NCBI RefSeq assembly: GCF_900104025.1
Contig: NZ_FNIQ01000006.1
Coordinates: 338,491 to 402,490, forward strand
Direction of reading: 5' to 3'
DNA length: 64,000 nucleotides
Source of the DNA: Geodermatophilus sp. DSM 45219
GTDB taxonomy: Bacteria; Actinomycetota; Actinomycetes; Mycobacteriales; Geodermatophilaceae
The translations under genes were made by a program, and so were the position numbers. Under the pieces are notes generated by a model. It made no database searches, was not told where the DNA came from, and saw nothing but the letters and a program-made list of their open reading frames with translations. Numbering within the stretch: the first letter of the stretch is position 1; the number at the start of each line of letters is the position of its first letter. This document shows positions 7,848-16,601 of this stretch, piece by piece.

Positions 7848-8809
7848 GCCCCCGCCTCGGCCAGCACCCGCAGGTCGGCGCGCACGCCCTCCGGGACGAC
7901 CCGGCGGCGGCGCAGCGCGGCCGGCACCTCCCGCAGCGCGCGCAGCAGCCCCCGCCGCTCGGGCCCGGTGCGCACCGCGGTGAGCACCAGGCGGCCCACC
8001 TCCGGCCACGGACGGCGCATCAACGCGGTGAGCAGCCGGCTGCGCCAGATCGCCGCCCGCCGCTGTTCCGGGGCGTGCCGCTTCGTCGAGGGGTGGTGGT
8101 GCACGGTCACGCCGTCGACGTAGGCGATGCCCCAGCCGGCCGCGGCCAGGTCCAGCGAGAGCCGCTCCTCCTCGCCGGGGAAGCGGACGACGGGGTCGAA
8201 CCCGCCGACGGCGAGGAAGGCCCCGGTGCGCACCATCGCGCCGCAGGCGATGAAGCCGAGCAGCGCCGGACCGGGCAGGTCGTCCGGCGTCCCCAGCGGG
8301 CTGCGCGCCAGCTCGGAGCAGAACGAGTCGAGCCGCTCCTCCGGACCGACGAGGATCCGCGCGTTGAGCACCGCCAGCCGCGGGTGCGCGCGCATCACCG
8401 CCACGGCGCGCGCCAGGTCGCCGGGCGCCCACCACGAGTCGTCGTCGGCGAAGGCCACGAACTCGGTGCCGGCCCGCTCGACGCCGAGCGTGCGCGCGTA
8501 GGAGCCGACGTTGCGCTCCAGCGGGACGACGGTCACCCCGGGCAGCGCCGCGCGCACCGCCTCGACCGTGCCGTCGGTGGACGCGTTGTCGACCAGCACG
8601 ACCGGCGCCTCGTGGCGCGGCAGGGTGCGCAGCAGGTCCTCGCGGCGGTTCTGGCTCATGACGACGACGGCGACCTGCGGATCGGGCCGGCCCTCCTGCA
8701 GGGTCCCGCCGCGAGCTTCGATCGGCCCTCCTGCAGGGTCCCGCCGCGAGCTCGCGAGGGGCGGGGGGCAGGAGGGTCCTTCACGGGGGGTAGGAGGGTC
8801 CTTCTTCAC
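7844..8809 (-). CDS. Family 2 glycosyltransferase with repeat-derived N-terminus
   Basis: GT-A glycosyltransferase of 321 aa: VAVVVMSQNRRED, VLVDNASTDGT, FADDDSWWAPG, GGFDPVVRFPGEEE and VTVHHHPSTKRH. The only start codon that keeps the first beta strand is GTG 8809, which overlaps the upstream stop (GTGA). This makes about the first 43 residues a translation of the intergenic hairpin repeat (8689-8806), rich in Pro, Arg and Gly. ATG 8659 would avoid the repeat but remove strand one. The original start may have been destroyed by the repeat, so activity is uncertain. Confidence 0.78.
   Translation of the reverse strand: MKKDPPTPREGPSCPPPLASSRRDPAGGPIEARGGTLQEGRPDPQVAVVVMSQNRREDLLRTLPRHEAPVVLVDNASTDGTVEAVRAALPGVTVVPLERNVGSYARTLGVERAGTEFVAFADDDSWWAPGDLARAVAVMRAHPRLAVLNARILVGPEERLDSFCSELARSPLGTPDDLPGPALLGFIACGAMVRTGAFLAVGGFDPVVRFPGEEERLSLDLAAAGWGIAYVDGVTVHHHPSTKRHAPEQRRAAIWRSRLLTALMRRPWPEVGRLVLTAVRTGPERRGLLRALREVPAALRRRRVVPEGVRADLRVLAEAGA
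8689..8806 (-). repeat. Stop-anchored hairpin repeat, copy 1 (double, within a coding frame)
   Basis: Read on the minus strand it starts on the upstream TGA with TGAAGAAGGACCC. There are two left arms (ending near 8783 and 8804) and two right arms (GGGACCCTGCAGGAGGGCC at 8724-8742 and 8689-8707). The inner unit has a 9-bp stem CCCTCCTGC (8726-8734) / GCAGGAGGG (8768-8776). This copy is read through by the glycosyltransferase frame. Confidence 0.75.
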
Positions 8810-9870
8810 GGCCTCCCCCTGCCCGCGGCGCCGGGCAGCCAACCGGCGGTCTCCTGTGACGTCTCCGTCCCGGCCGCGGGCAGCGCCCCGGGGTCGGTGA
8901 ACAGACCCGACGCCGCGGTCGCGCCGGACAGCGCGTCGGCGGCGAGGACCACGGCGGCCGCGGTCCACGTCGTCCGCTCCACCGGCCAGCGGGCGTCGTC
9001 GGGGTAGACGTACCCGGTCCAGTACGACCCGTCGTCGGCGCGCAGGTGCTGCATGGCGGCGACCTGCTCCAGCGCGGCGTCCGGCCGGCCCGCGGCGGCC
9101 AGCGCGAGCGCCAGCTCGCAGGTCTCCGCGCCGGTGACCCACGGCCGGTCGGCTACGCAGCGCGCGCCCAGCCCGGGGACGACGAAGCGGTCCCAGTCGG
9201 CCGCCAGGCGGGCGTCGGCCGCGGTGCCGGTCACCGCCCCGCCGAGCACGGGGTAGTACCAGTCCATCGAGTAGCGCGACCGGTCGGCGAAGGCCTCGGG
9301 CCGGGTGCGCAGCGCGGCGCCGAGGCCGACCACCGCGAGCTCCCAGTCCGGCTGGGCCGCCCCGACGAGCCCGGCCAGCGCGACCCCGCAGCGCAGCGCC
9401 TGGAACAGGCTGGCGTTGCCGGTGAGCAGCGCGGTGTCGTCGGCGGTGCCGTCGGGGCGCAGCGCCCAGCCGATCGCGCCACCGGGCAGCTGCATGCGGG
9501 TGACCAGGTCCAGGCCACGGCGCACGGTGGGCCACAGCGTCGCGACCAGCTGCTCGTCGCCGGTGAGCAGCCAGCTGTGCCAGACGCCGACGGCGAGGTA
9601 GCCGGCGTGGTTGCTCTCCGCGGCGGGGGAGACGACCGCGCCGTCCCGGTACTCGGCGGGCCACGACCCGTCGGACCGCTGGCGGCGGGCCAGCCAGCGG
9701 TAGGCCGCCCGCGCCCGGTCGTGCTCGCCGCCGAGGTCCAGCGCCATCGCGGCCTCGACCATGTCCCACGGGTCGAGCCGGCCGCCGCGGAACCACGGGA
9801 TCGCGCCGTCGTCCCCCTGCTCGGCGGCGATCGCCGCGACGGTGGCGCGCACCTGCCGGCCGGTCAGCAC
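8806..9870 (-). CDS. Alpha/alpha-toroid protein (prenyltransferase/terpene-cyclase-like)
   Basis: A 354-aa protein of repeated helical hairpins with QW-like segments: GGRLDPWDMVEAAMAL, RQRSDGSWPAEY, ESNHAGYLAVGVWHSW, MQLPGGAIGW, DDGSYWTGYV. This is the fold of squalene-cyclase and protein prenyltransferase beta subunits and of some glycosidases. I see no DxDD cyclase motif, so catalysis is unproven. Homologues are often labelled only prenyltransferase. GTG 9870 is chosen as the first in-frame start after the upstream stop at 9893. It sits between a methyltransferase and two glycosyltransferases in one operon. Confidence 0.72.
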   Translation of the reverse strand: MLTGRQVRATVAAIAAEQGDDGAIPWFRGGRLDPWDMVEAAMALDLGGEHDRARAAYRWLARRQRSDGSWPAEYRDGAVVSPAAESNHAGYLAVGVWHSWLLTGDEQLVATLWPTVRRGLDLVTRMQLPGGAIGWALRPDGTADDTALLTGNASLFQALRCGVALAGLVGAAQPDWELAVVGLGAALRTRPEAFADRSRYSMDWYYPVLGGAVTGTAADARLAADWDRFVVPGLGARCVADRPWVTGAETCELALALAAAGRPDAALEQVAAMQHLRADDGSYWTGYVYPDDARWPVERTTWTAAAVVLAADALSGATAASGLFTDPGALPAAGTETSQETAGWLPGAAGRGRP

Positions 9871-9892
9871 ACCGGGCAGCTCGGGGAGCGGC

Positions 9893-10648
9893 TCAGACAG
9901 CGGTCCGCTCCAGCCCGGGCTCGCTGACCGCGGCCGGCACCGCCGGCTTCTCCGCGTACACGACCAGGCTCTTGCCGATCACCGGGTCGAGCAGCCGCTC
10001 GGCGGTGCGGGTCACCCACGGCCGCTCCGTCAGGTCCCACACCAGCAGCCGGTGGTAGGCGCGGACTGCGGCGGGGTCCCGCTCGACGCCGACGGCGCAC
10101 CTGAGCCACCAGAACGGCGCGTGCAGCGCGTGCGCGTGGTGCTGCGCGCCGGGCACCAGGCCCGCCGCGGACAGCCGGGCCCGCAGCTCGTCGCCGCGGT
10201 ATATGCGGACGTGGCCGCCCTCGTTGGCGTGGTACTCGTCCGACAGCGCCCAGCAGACCCGCTCCGGCCCGTACCGCGGCACGGTCACCGCGACGGTGCC
10301 CCCTGGCCGGAGCACGCGGGCGATCTCGGCCATCGCGGTCGCGTCGTCCGGGATGTGCTCGAGCACCTCGGAGGCGATGACCCGGTCGACGCTCGCGTCG
10401 GGGAAGGGCAGGGCCAGCAGGTCGCCGCGCACCACCTCGTAGCGGGCACCCGCCGGGGCCTCGCCCGCCTCGGCGATCGCGCCCAGCCAGCGCTTCGTCG
10501 TCCGCACCTCGGACTCGCCCCGGTCGACGGCGACCACGCGGGCGCCGCGGCGGTAGGCCTCGAAGGCGTGCCGGCCCTCGCCGCAACCCAGGTCCAGGAC
10601 GGTCATCCCCGGCCGCAGGTCGAGCAGGTCGTAGTCGACGGTCAGCAC
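9893..10648 (-). CDS. Class I SAM-dependent methyltransferase (Methyltransf_11 type)
   Basis: Methyltransferase of 251 aa with motif I LDLGCGEGRHAFEAYRRG, acidic motif VVAVDRGE, GDLLALPFPDASVDRVIASEVLEHIPD and RVLRPGGTVAVTVPRYG. A C-terminal segment (FWWLRCAVGVERDPAAVRAYHRLLVWDL) is helical and probably binds the acceptor. GTG 10648 overlaps the end of the GT4 gene. The acceptor is presumably the glycan or lipid built by the neighbouring transferases (inference). Confidence 0.86.
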   Translation of the reverse strand: MLTVDYDLLDLRPGMTVLDLGCGEGRHAFEAYRRGARVVAVDRGESEVRTTKRWLGAIAEAGEAPAGARYEVVRGDLLALPFPDASVDRVIASEVLEHIPDDATAMAEIARVLRPGGTVAVTVPRYGPERVCWALSDEYHANEGGHVRIYRGDELRARLSAAGLVPGAQHHAHALHAPFWWLRCAVGVERDPAAVRAYHRLLVWDLTERPWVTRTAERLLDPVIGKSLVVYAEKPAVPAAVSEPGLERTAV

Positions 10649-11895
10649 GGGACGCCTCTCCGCTGCAGCACCTCGCGGTACCACTCCGCCGTCCGCTCGG
10701 CGGTCGAGCGCCAGGTGTAGGAGGCCAGGACGCGCCGCCGACCGGCCCGGCCCAGCTGGTCGGCGAAGGACGGCGAGTCGAGGACCAGCTGCAGCGCCGC
10801 GGTCAGCTCGCCGACGTTCCCCGCCCGCACCCGCAGGCCGGCCTTCCTCCCCACGACCTCGGGCAGCGCCCCGGCGTCGGTCGTGACCAGTGCGGTGCCG
10901 CAGGCCATCGCCTCGATCGCCGGCAGGGAGAAGCCCTCGTACAGGGAGGGGATGGCGACGACGGCGGCCGACTGCAGCAGCCGCACCAGGTCGGCCTCGG
11001 GCAGCGGGCCGGTGAAGCGGACGGCGTCGCGCAGGGCCAGCCGGTCCAGCGCGGTCTCGGCCGGTCCGCCGGGGCGCGCCGTGCCGACCACGGTCAGCCG
11101 CACCGCCCGCTCGGTGCGCAGCTTGGCCACCGCCTCCAGCAGGTGCACCAGCCCCTTGAGCGGGACGTCGGCGCTGGTGGTGACCACGATCGAGTCGGGG
11201 TCGCGGGGGCGGTCGGCCGGCGGCGGGGTGAAGACGTCGGGGTCGATGCCCACCGGGATGACGCGGATGCCCTCGGCCGGGACGCCGAGGTGGCTCTCGA
11301 TGTCGCGGCGGGAGTTCTCCGAGACGGTGGTGACACCGTCCAGGTGCGGGGCCACGCGGGCCTGCATGCGGGTGAAGCCGTACCAGCGGCGCAGCGTGAG
11401 CCGGCGGCGCAGCGAGGGCGCCGCGGCCAGCTCCAGGTCGCGGTCGATGGCGACCGGGTGGTGCACGGTGGCCACGGTCGGGATGCCGGCGCGGGTCAGC
11501 TGCAGCAGGCCCGAGCCCAGGCACTGGTTGTCGTGCACCAGGTCGAACAGCGGCGCCCGGGGGAGGAGCAGCCGGGCCACCCGGAGGCTGAAGGTCAGCG
11601 GCTCGGGGAAGCCCGCCGTGCACATCGTGGCGTACTCGAGCAGGTCGACCCGGTCGCGGAACTCCGAGGGCCGGGGGGTGCGGAACGGGTCGGGTTCCCG
11701 GTAGAGGTCCAGGCCGGGCACCCGGGTGAGCGGCACGCCGTCGTCCAGCTCGGGGTAGGGCTGGCCGCTGAACACGGTGACCCCGTGACCGAGGGCGGTG
11801 AGCTCGCGGGACAGCGCCCGGACGTAGATCCCCTGACCGCCGCTGTGCGGCTTGCTCCGGTAGGACAGCAGTGCGATGCGCAACGGCCGTCCCAT
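10642..11895 (-). CDS. Family 4 glycosyltransferase (GT-B fold)
   Basis: Retaining glycosyltransferase of 417 aa. The N-terminal domain has SYRSKPHSGGQGIYVRALS, the acceptor-side glycine loop. The linker VIPVGIDPDVF leads to the C-terminal donor domain, with PSLYEGFSLPAIEAMACGTALV holding the E-x7-E signature and DAGALPEVVG. ATG 11895 lies 8 nt after TAGAGT on the minus strand, so this is probably the operon promoter and a leaderless first gene. The product is unknown; an envelope glycolipid or polysaccharide intermediate is plausible. Confidence 0.9.
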   Translation of the reverse strand: MGRPLRIALLSYRSKPHSGGQGIYVRALSRELTALGHGVTVFSGQPYPELDDGVPLTRVPGLDLYREPDPFRTPRPSEFRDRVDLLEYATMCTAGFPEPLTFSLRVARLLLPRAPLFDLVHDNQCLGSGLLQLTRAGIPTVATVHHPVAIDRDLELAAAPSLRRRLTLRRWYGFTRMQARVAPHLDGVTTVSENSRRDIESHLGVPAEGIRVIPVGIDPDVFTPPPADRPRDPDSIVVTTSADVPLKGLVHLLEAVAKLRTERAVRLTVVGTARPGGPAETALDRLALRDAVRFTGPLPEADLVRLLQSAAVVAIPSLYEGFSLPAIEAMACGTALVTTDAGALPEVVGRKAGLRVRAGNVGELTAALQLVLDSPSFADQLGRAGRRRVLASYTWRSTAERTAEWYREVLQRRGVPC

Positions 11896-11983
11896 GGTCG
11901 GCGACTCTAACCAGCCCTGGTCACCGACCGTTGCGGGGAGCCCTGGGCTGCGGCGCCGCCGCCGGCCTGACAGGATCGCGGCC

Positions 11984-12277
11984 GTGCTGCGCCACGTCGT
12001 CCTCTTCACCTGGTCCGATGACGCCGACGAGGAGCGCCGGGAGCAGACCCTGGCCGCCCTCCGCCGGCTCCCCGAGGAGGTGGGCGGGATGACCTCCTTC
12101 GCGGTCGGCCCCGACGCCGGGCTGCGCGAGGGGAACGCGCACACCGCCCTGGTGGCCGACTTCCCCGACGTCGAGGCCTGGCAGCGGTACGCCGCCGACC
12201 CGGTGCACCTGCAGGTCATCGCCGACCACGTCACGCCGATCCTCGCCGCGCGCACCGCCGTCCAGTACGAGGTCTGA
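11984..12277 (+). CDS. Dabb family (stress-responsive alpha/beta barrel) protein
   Basis: A 97-aa dimeric ferredoxin-like barrel protein: LRHVVLFTWSDDADEERREQ at the start, FAVGPDAG in the middle and VIADHVTPILAARTAVQYEV at the end. The biochemical role is not known for most members. GTG 11984 follows CAGGAT by 7 nt (leaderless candidate), divergent from the GT4 gene. Its TGA is the first base triplet of hairpin repeat copy 2. Confidence 0.85.
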   Translation: MLRHVVLFTWSDDADEERREQTLAALRRLPEEVGGMTSFAVGPDAGLREGNAHTALVADFPDVEAWQRYAADPVHLQVIADHVTPILAARTAVQYEV

Positions 12278-12380
12278 AGAAGGACCCCCTGCCCCCCGCC
12301 ACTCGCGAGCTCGCGGCGGGACCCTGCAGGGGGCCGTTCCAGTCCCTCACCGGGCTCGCGGGGGGACCCTGCAGGGGGCC
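12275..12380 (+). repeat. Stop-anchored hairpin repeat, copy 2
   Basis: Begins on the stop codon as TGAAGAAGGACC. The stem CCCCCTGC (12285-12292) pairs with GCAGGGGG (12326-12333). The loop contains the palindrome CTCGCGAGCTCGCG, and the unit ends with GGCCGTTCCA. A second right arm without its own left arm follows at 12355-12380. Confidence 0.8.
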
Positions 12381-12469
12381 GACGGGGGCGGGCGTCCACA
12401 GCCGCCCCGCCGGTCCACAGATCTCCCCGCGCGGCCCTCCGGGCGGGCGCGGCGGCGAGGGTCGGGCGC

Positions 12470-13540
12470 ATGGACGACCCCACACGCGCCGTCGTGCGCC
12501 TCACCGACTCCGCGGAGCTCGCCGCCGCTCTGCCCCACCTCGTCGGCTTCCACCCGCACGAGTCCGTCGTGCTGGTGGCCCTCGGCGGGCTGACCGGCAA
12601 CCGGGTGGGCCTCACCGTCCGCGCCGACCTGCCCGCGCGGGATGACTCCGCCGCGGTCGTGGCCGCGCTGGCGAGCAGCGTGGCCACCGACGATCCCGCC
12701 GGGGTCGTGGTCGCCGTGGTCTCGGAGGCCGCCGACGAGTCCGAGCCCCTGCCCGGCGGCGAGGCCTCCGCCGGGCTGCCGCACCGCGACGTCGTGCACG
12801 ACGCCGTCGTCGCGCTGGCCGGCCTGGACATCCCGGTGCGGGACACGCTGCTCGTGCGCGGCGGGCGGTGGTGGTCCTACGACTGCCCGGAGCCCTGCTG
12901 CGCACCCGGGGCCGGCGAGCCGCTGCCCGGCGGCGTGTCCGCGCTGGCCGCCGCCTCGGTCGGCGCCGGGCAGGTGGTGGAGCGCGACCGGTCGGCCCTC
13001 GAGGCGCGGATCGCCCCGCTCGACGGCCCCGCCCGGGCCGCGATGGAGGGCACCGTCTGGCGGCTGGTCGACCGCCGCGCCGCGGCCGCGCTGGACGCCC
13101 CGGACGCCGAGGCCCGCCGCTCGTGGGACGCCGTGCTGCGCGCGCTCCGCCGCTGCGGGCCCGGCGGGGGCCGGGTGCCCGACCGGGAGGTCGCCGCGGT
13201 GCTCTGGGCGCTGGCCGACGTCCGGGTGCGCGACCGCGCGCTCACCCTGGCCCTGGGGGACGACGCCGCCGCGGCCGAGGTGCTGTGGACCGAGTGCACC
13301 CGCCGCGGCCCGGCGCCCCTGGACGCCGCGCCCGCGACGCTGCTGGCGGTGAGCGCGTGGCTGCGCGGGGACGGCGCCATGGCCAACGTCGCGCTGGAGC
13401 GGGCCCTGGACAGCCGTCCCACCTACCGGCTGGCCCGGCTGCTCGCCCAGGGGCTGGCGGCCTGCCTCCCCCCGGCCGAGCTGCGCGGGATGCTCACCTC
13501 GGTGTCGGCCGGCCCGGGCGAGGTCTGGGCGGCGGGGTGA
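12470..13540 (+). CDS. DUF4192 domain protein
   Basis: Actinobacterial protein of unknown function, 356 aa. The DUF4192 hallmark LPHLVGFHPHESVVLVALGG is at residues about 22-42, followed by the second conserved block with a C-terminal VSAWLRGDGAMANVALERAL helix pair. It is convergent with the S9 peptidase gene, the two stops lying 3 nt apart. Confidence 0.88.
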   Translation: MDDPTRAVVRLTDSAELAAALPHLVGFHPHESVVLVALGGLTGNRVGLTVRADLPARDDSAAVVAALASSVATDDPAGVVVAVVSEAADESEPLPGGEASAGLPHRDVVHDAVVALAGLDIPVRDTLLVRGGRWWSYDCPEPCCAPGAGEPLPGGVSALAAASVGAGQVVERDRSALEARIAPLDGPARAAMEGTVWRLVDRRAAAALDAPDAEARRSWDAVLRALRRCGPGGGRVPDREVAAVLWALADVRVRDRALTLALGDDAAAAEVLWTECTRRGPAPLDAAPATLLAVSAWLRGDGAMANVALERALDSRPTYRLARLLAQGLAACLPPAELRGMLTSVSAGPGEVWAAG

Positions 13541-13543
13541 GCC

Positions 13544-15610
13544 TCACAGCAGCTCGGGCCGGCGCCACTGCTGGCCGTGCACGTGCTCGGCCAGGAAGGC
13601 GAGCACGGTGTCGTACCAGACCCGCGCGTTCCCCGGCGTGAGCACCCAGTGGTTCTCGTCGGGGAAGTAGAGGAACCGGGAGGGGACGCCGCGCTTCTGC
13701 AGGTCGTACCAGAGCCGCAGCGCCTCCCCGATCGGGACGCGGTAGTCGCGGTCACCGTGGACGACCAGCATCGGCGTGCGGATGGCGTCGGCGAAGCGGT
13801 GCGGCGAGTGCTGCTCGTAGCGCTCCGGCCGGCGCAACGGGTCGCCCCACTCCTTCTCCCAGTAGTAGGCCGCGTCGGTGGTGCCCGCGAAGGTGTCCAC
13901 GTCCCACAGGCTGGCGTGGGTGACGATCGCGGCGAACCGGTCGGTCTGGGTGGCCACCCAGTTGGCCATGTAGCCGCCGAAGGAGCCGCCCATCGCGGCG
14001 GTCCGCGTCTCGTCGATCTCCGGGCGCTGCTCGGCGGCGTCCACGGCGGCCATCAGGTCGGTGTAGGGCGCCTCGCCCCACCTGCCCCAGCCGCGGCGGA
14101 CGAAGTCCTGCCCGTACCCCTGCGACAGCGCCGGGTCGGGCAGCAGGACGGCGTAGCCGCGGGCGGCCAGCACCCACGGGCACCACCGCCAGGACCACGA
14201 GTTCCAGCTCATCAGCGGCCCGCCGTGGATCCACAGCACCAGCGGCGCCGGGCGCTCGGCCGACGCCCCCTCGGGCAGCACCAGCCACGAGTGCACGGTC
14301 GCGCCGTCGGGTGCGGTGGTCTCGAACTCGTGCAGCGTGCCGGGCAGCGGGGCGAGCGTGCCGGGGCTGGGCAGCGGCTCGGGGTGCTGGCCGGTGGCCT
14401 CCGGGTCCAGCCGGACCGGGGCGGGCGGCTCGTCGTAGGCCGAGCGCAGCGCGTAGAGGGCGCTGCCGTCGCGGGCCACCTGCAGGTCGCTGTAGGACCC
14501 GTCGGTGGTCATCCGCACCGGCTCGCCGCCGCCCACCGGCACGCGGAACAGGGCGTGCCGGCCGCCGTCGTCGGCGAGGAAGTAGACGGCCGTCCCGTCG
14601 GCGCCGAACTGCGGGGCCGAGGGCCAGCGGTCGAAGCCGGCGGTGAGCTCCCGCGCGGTCGCGGTGGCGACGTCGACGTGCAGCAGGGTGTGGTCGGGCG
14701 GCTCGTCGTAGCTCGACAGGGACTCCCGGCCGCAGACGACCGCGGTGCCGTCGGGGGAGAAGCGCGGCGAGTGCAGGTCGGCCAGCGGGTCGTCGACCAG
14801 CACGCGGGTGTCCCCGGTCGCGGTGTCCAGCAGCACCAGCCGGTCGCGCTGCCCGGCCGGGCCGTCGGGCACCGTCTCCACGCGCACCAGGGACCGGCCG
14901 TCGGGGGACAGGTGCAGCGCGCCCCCCGCGCCGGCCGGCGGGACGGCGTCGGGTGTCAGGTCCCGCAGCTCGACCGTGGTCCGCTCGGCGCCGGCGGGCT
15001 CGTCGGCGGGCAGTGCCCCGACCCAGAACAGGTGCGGGGTGGCCGGGCCGAGGTCGGCGTCCCAGTACCTCACCGGGTAGGCCTCGTGCAGGATCGCGCT
15101 GACCCCGGCCTCCTTGCGCTGCTTCCGGCGCTCCGCGTCGGCCTCCGCGTCGGCCGCGCCCGGCATGGCCGAGGCGGTCACCACCACCTGGCCGGTGTCC
15201 GCGGCGACGGCCACGCCGCCGATCCCGCCCGGGTGGGTGAGCACCGGCCGGGCCTCGCCGCCGTCCGCGGGCAGCGCCCACAGCGCGGGCTTCGGGTCGT
15301 CGGCGCCCTCACCGGCCCCCGGGTCGGGACGGGTGGAGGTGAACAGCAGCGAGCCGTCGGGCGCCCACACCGGCGAGGACTCGCCCGGTGCGCTGCGGGT
15401 GAGCCGGCGCGCGGGCCGCCGTCCCCCCGGGTCGACCTCCCACAGGGCCGACTGCCACTTCGTGCCCTCGCGGTCGAGGGTCTGCACCGCGACGGCCAGC
15501 CGCCGCCCGTCGGCCGACAGCGCCAGCCCGGCGATCCGCGGCAGGGCGACGAAGGACGCCAGGTCGGCGAAGGGGGAGGCGGCGGGCGGGGCGTCGGTGG
15601 GCTCGCTCAC
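13544..15610 (-). CDS. S9 family (prolyl oligopeptidase-like) serine peptidase
   Basis: Serine peptidase of 688 aa with an N-terminal beta-propeller (residues about 20-410, WD-like LSPDGRSLV and FSPDGTAVVCG blades) and a C-terminal alpha/beta hydrolase domain. The catalytic triad is visible: Ser in GGSFGGYMANW, Asp in VVHGDRDYRVP and His in FPDENHWVL. No signal peptide, so it is cytosolic. GTG 15610 is preferred over GTG 15619 because a TACGGT -10 lies 7 nt upstream. Confidence 0.9.
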   Translation of the reverse strand: MSEPTDAPPAASPFADLASFVALPRIAGLALSADGRRLAVAVQTLDREGTKWQSALWEVDPGGRRPARRLTRSAPGESSPVWAPDGSLLFTSTRPDPGAGEGADDPKPALWALPADGGEARPVLTHPGGIGGVAVAADTGQVVVTASAMPGAADAEADAERRKQRKEAGVSAILHEAYPVRYWDADLGPATPHLFWVGALPADEPAGAERTTVELRDLTPDAVPPAGAGGALHLSPDGRSLVRVETVPDGPAGQRDRLVLLDTATGDTRVLVDDPLADLHSPRFSPDGTAVVCGRESLSSYDEPPDHTLLHVDVATATARELTAGFDRWPSAPQFGADGTAVYFLADDGGRHALFRVPVGGGEPVRMTTDGSYSDLQVARDGSALYALRSAYDEPPAPVRLDPEATGQHPEPLPSPGTLAPLPGTLHEFETTAPDGATVHSWLVLPEGASAERPAPLVLWIHGGPLMSWNSWSWRWCPWVLAARGYAVLLPDPALSQGYGQDFVRRGWGRWGEAPYTDLMAAVDAAEQRPEIDETRTAAMGGSFGGYMANWVATQTDRFAAIVTHASLWDVDTFAGTTDAAYYWEKEWGDPLRRPERYEQHSPHRFADAIRTPMLVVHGDRDYRVPIGEALRLWYDLQKRGVPSRFLYFPDENHWVLTPGNARVWYDTVLAFLAEHVHGQQWRRPELL

Positions 15611-15639
15611 CGGGCCCACCGTAGGAGCCGGGCGAGCGC

Positions 15640-15751
15640 GGTCCCCGTGCAGGGTCCCGCCGCGAGCCCGGCGAGGTGCGGGAACGGCCGCCCGTCAGGA
15701 GCCCGCGCCGAGCGGGCGAGGCGTGGGGGGAAGGGTGGTCCTCTTTCAGAG
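15640..15751 (-). repeat. Stop-anchored hairpin repeat, copy 3
   Basis: Lies between the divergent S9 and downstream ideR ends and begins on the ideR TGA (minus strand TGAAAGAGGACCACCC). The main unit (15683-15749) ends in GGCCGTTCC. A further right arm GGGACCCTGCACGGGGACC is at 15640-15658. Stem pairing in the main unit is imperfect, with one wobble and one mismatch. Confidence 0.7.
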
Positions 15752-16453
15752 GCGGGGGGCCGCCTCGACCGGGGTGAGCTCCTCGTCGAGGGCGCTGACG
15801 AACACGTGCTGGGCGACGCCCGCCGGCAGCACGTTGCCGTCGAGGCTGACCGTGCCGGCGGTCAGCTGCGCGACGGCGGTCATGCCCGGGCGCAGGCCCT
15901 GGTCGGCCAGCTGCCGCAGGAGCTCGTTGTCCTCCTGCAGCTGCTCGCTGATCCGCTTGATCTCCACGCGGCGCCCCTCGGGGGTGGCCGTGGTCGACAG
16001 CAGCGTGAGGGCGTCGAGCACCGCGGAGGTCTCCCCGCCCAGGGCGTCCAGGCCCGGGATCGGGTTGCCGAAGGGGGACACGGTCGGGTTGCCGAGCAGG
16101 GTGAGCAGCTTGCGCTCCACGGCCTCGCTCATGACGTGCTCCCAGCGGCACGCCTCCTCGTGCACGTCGGCGTAGTCCAGGCCGATGACGTCGACCAGCA
16201 GGCACTCGGCGAGGCGGTGCTTGCGCATCACCGCGGTGGCCAGCTGCCGCCCGGACTCCGACAGCTGCAGGTGCCGGTCGCCCTCGACGGTCAGCAGGCC
16301 GTCGCGCTCCATCCGCGCGACCGTCTGGCTCACCGTGGGGCCGCTCTGGTGCAGCCGCTCGGCGATGCGGGCGCGGAGGGGGACGATCCCCTCCTCCTCC
16401 AGCTCGAAGATCGTGCGGAGGTACATCTCGGTGGTGTCGATGAGGTCGTTCAC
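15746..16453 (-). CDS. ideR: IdeR/DtxR-family iron-dependent repressor
   Basis: Fe(II)-activated dimeric repressor of iron uptake, 235 aa. An N-terminal winged helix (residues about 27-60, IAERLHQSGPTVSQTVARMER) precedes the metal-binding/dimer domain and an SH3-like C-terminal domain. All DtxR metal ligands fall at the textbook positions: Met10, His79, Glu83, His98, Cys102, Glu105, His106; Cys102 argues for iron rather than manganese. GTG 16453 fixes this numbering. It lies near the group 2 sigma factor gene, as ideR does near sigB in mycobacteria. Confidence 0.95.
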   Translation of the reverse strand: MNDLIDTTEMYLRTIFELEEEGIVPLRARIAERLHQSGPTVSQTVARMERDGLLTVEGDRHLQLSESGRQLATAVMRKHRLAECLLVDVIGLDYADVHEEACRWEHVMSEAVERKLLTLLGNPTVSPFGNPIPGLDALGGETSAVLDALTLLSTTATPEGRRVEIKRISEQLQEDNELLRQLADQGLRPGMTAVAQLTAGTVSLDGNVLPAGVAQHVFVSALDEELTPVEAAPRL

Positions 16454-16601
16454 AGGTCTCCTCCGTGTCGTCCCCGATGGTACGGAAGGAGAGCGCGCGC
16501 CCGCTTCCGCGACGGCGTCGTCGCAGGCACGCCCCGACCGTCCCGACCGCCCCGGCGGTAGCGTCGCCGAGGACATCGCCGTCAGCGTCAGGGAGTGTCC
16601 C

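Noticed and set aside
8689..8806. Reading the repeat copies as simple intrinsic terminators only
   Set aside because: Hairpins this large with conserved flanks and loop, nested arms and covarying stems exceed what termination needs, though termination may still be one function.
13577..16561. Very long plus-strand open frame opposite the S9 peptidase and ideR genes
   Set aside because: It is the antisense of two well supported genes, has no family motifs and an Arg/Gly/Ala/Val composition typical of GC-rich shadow frames.
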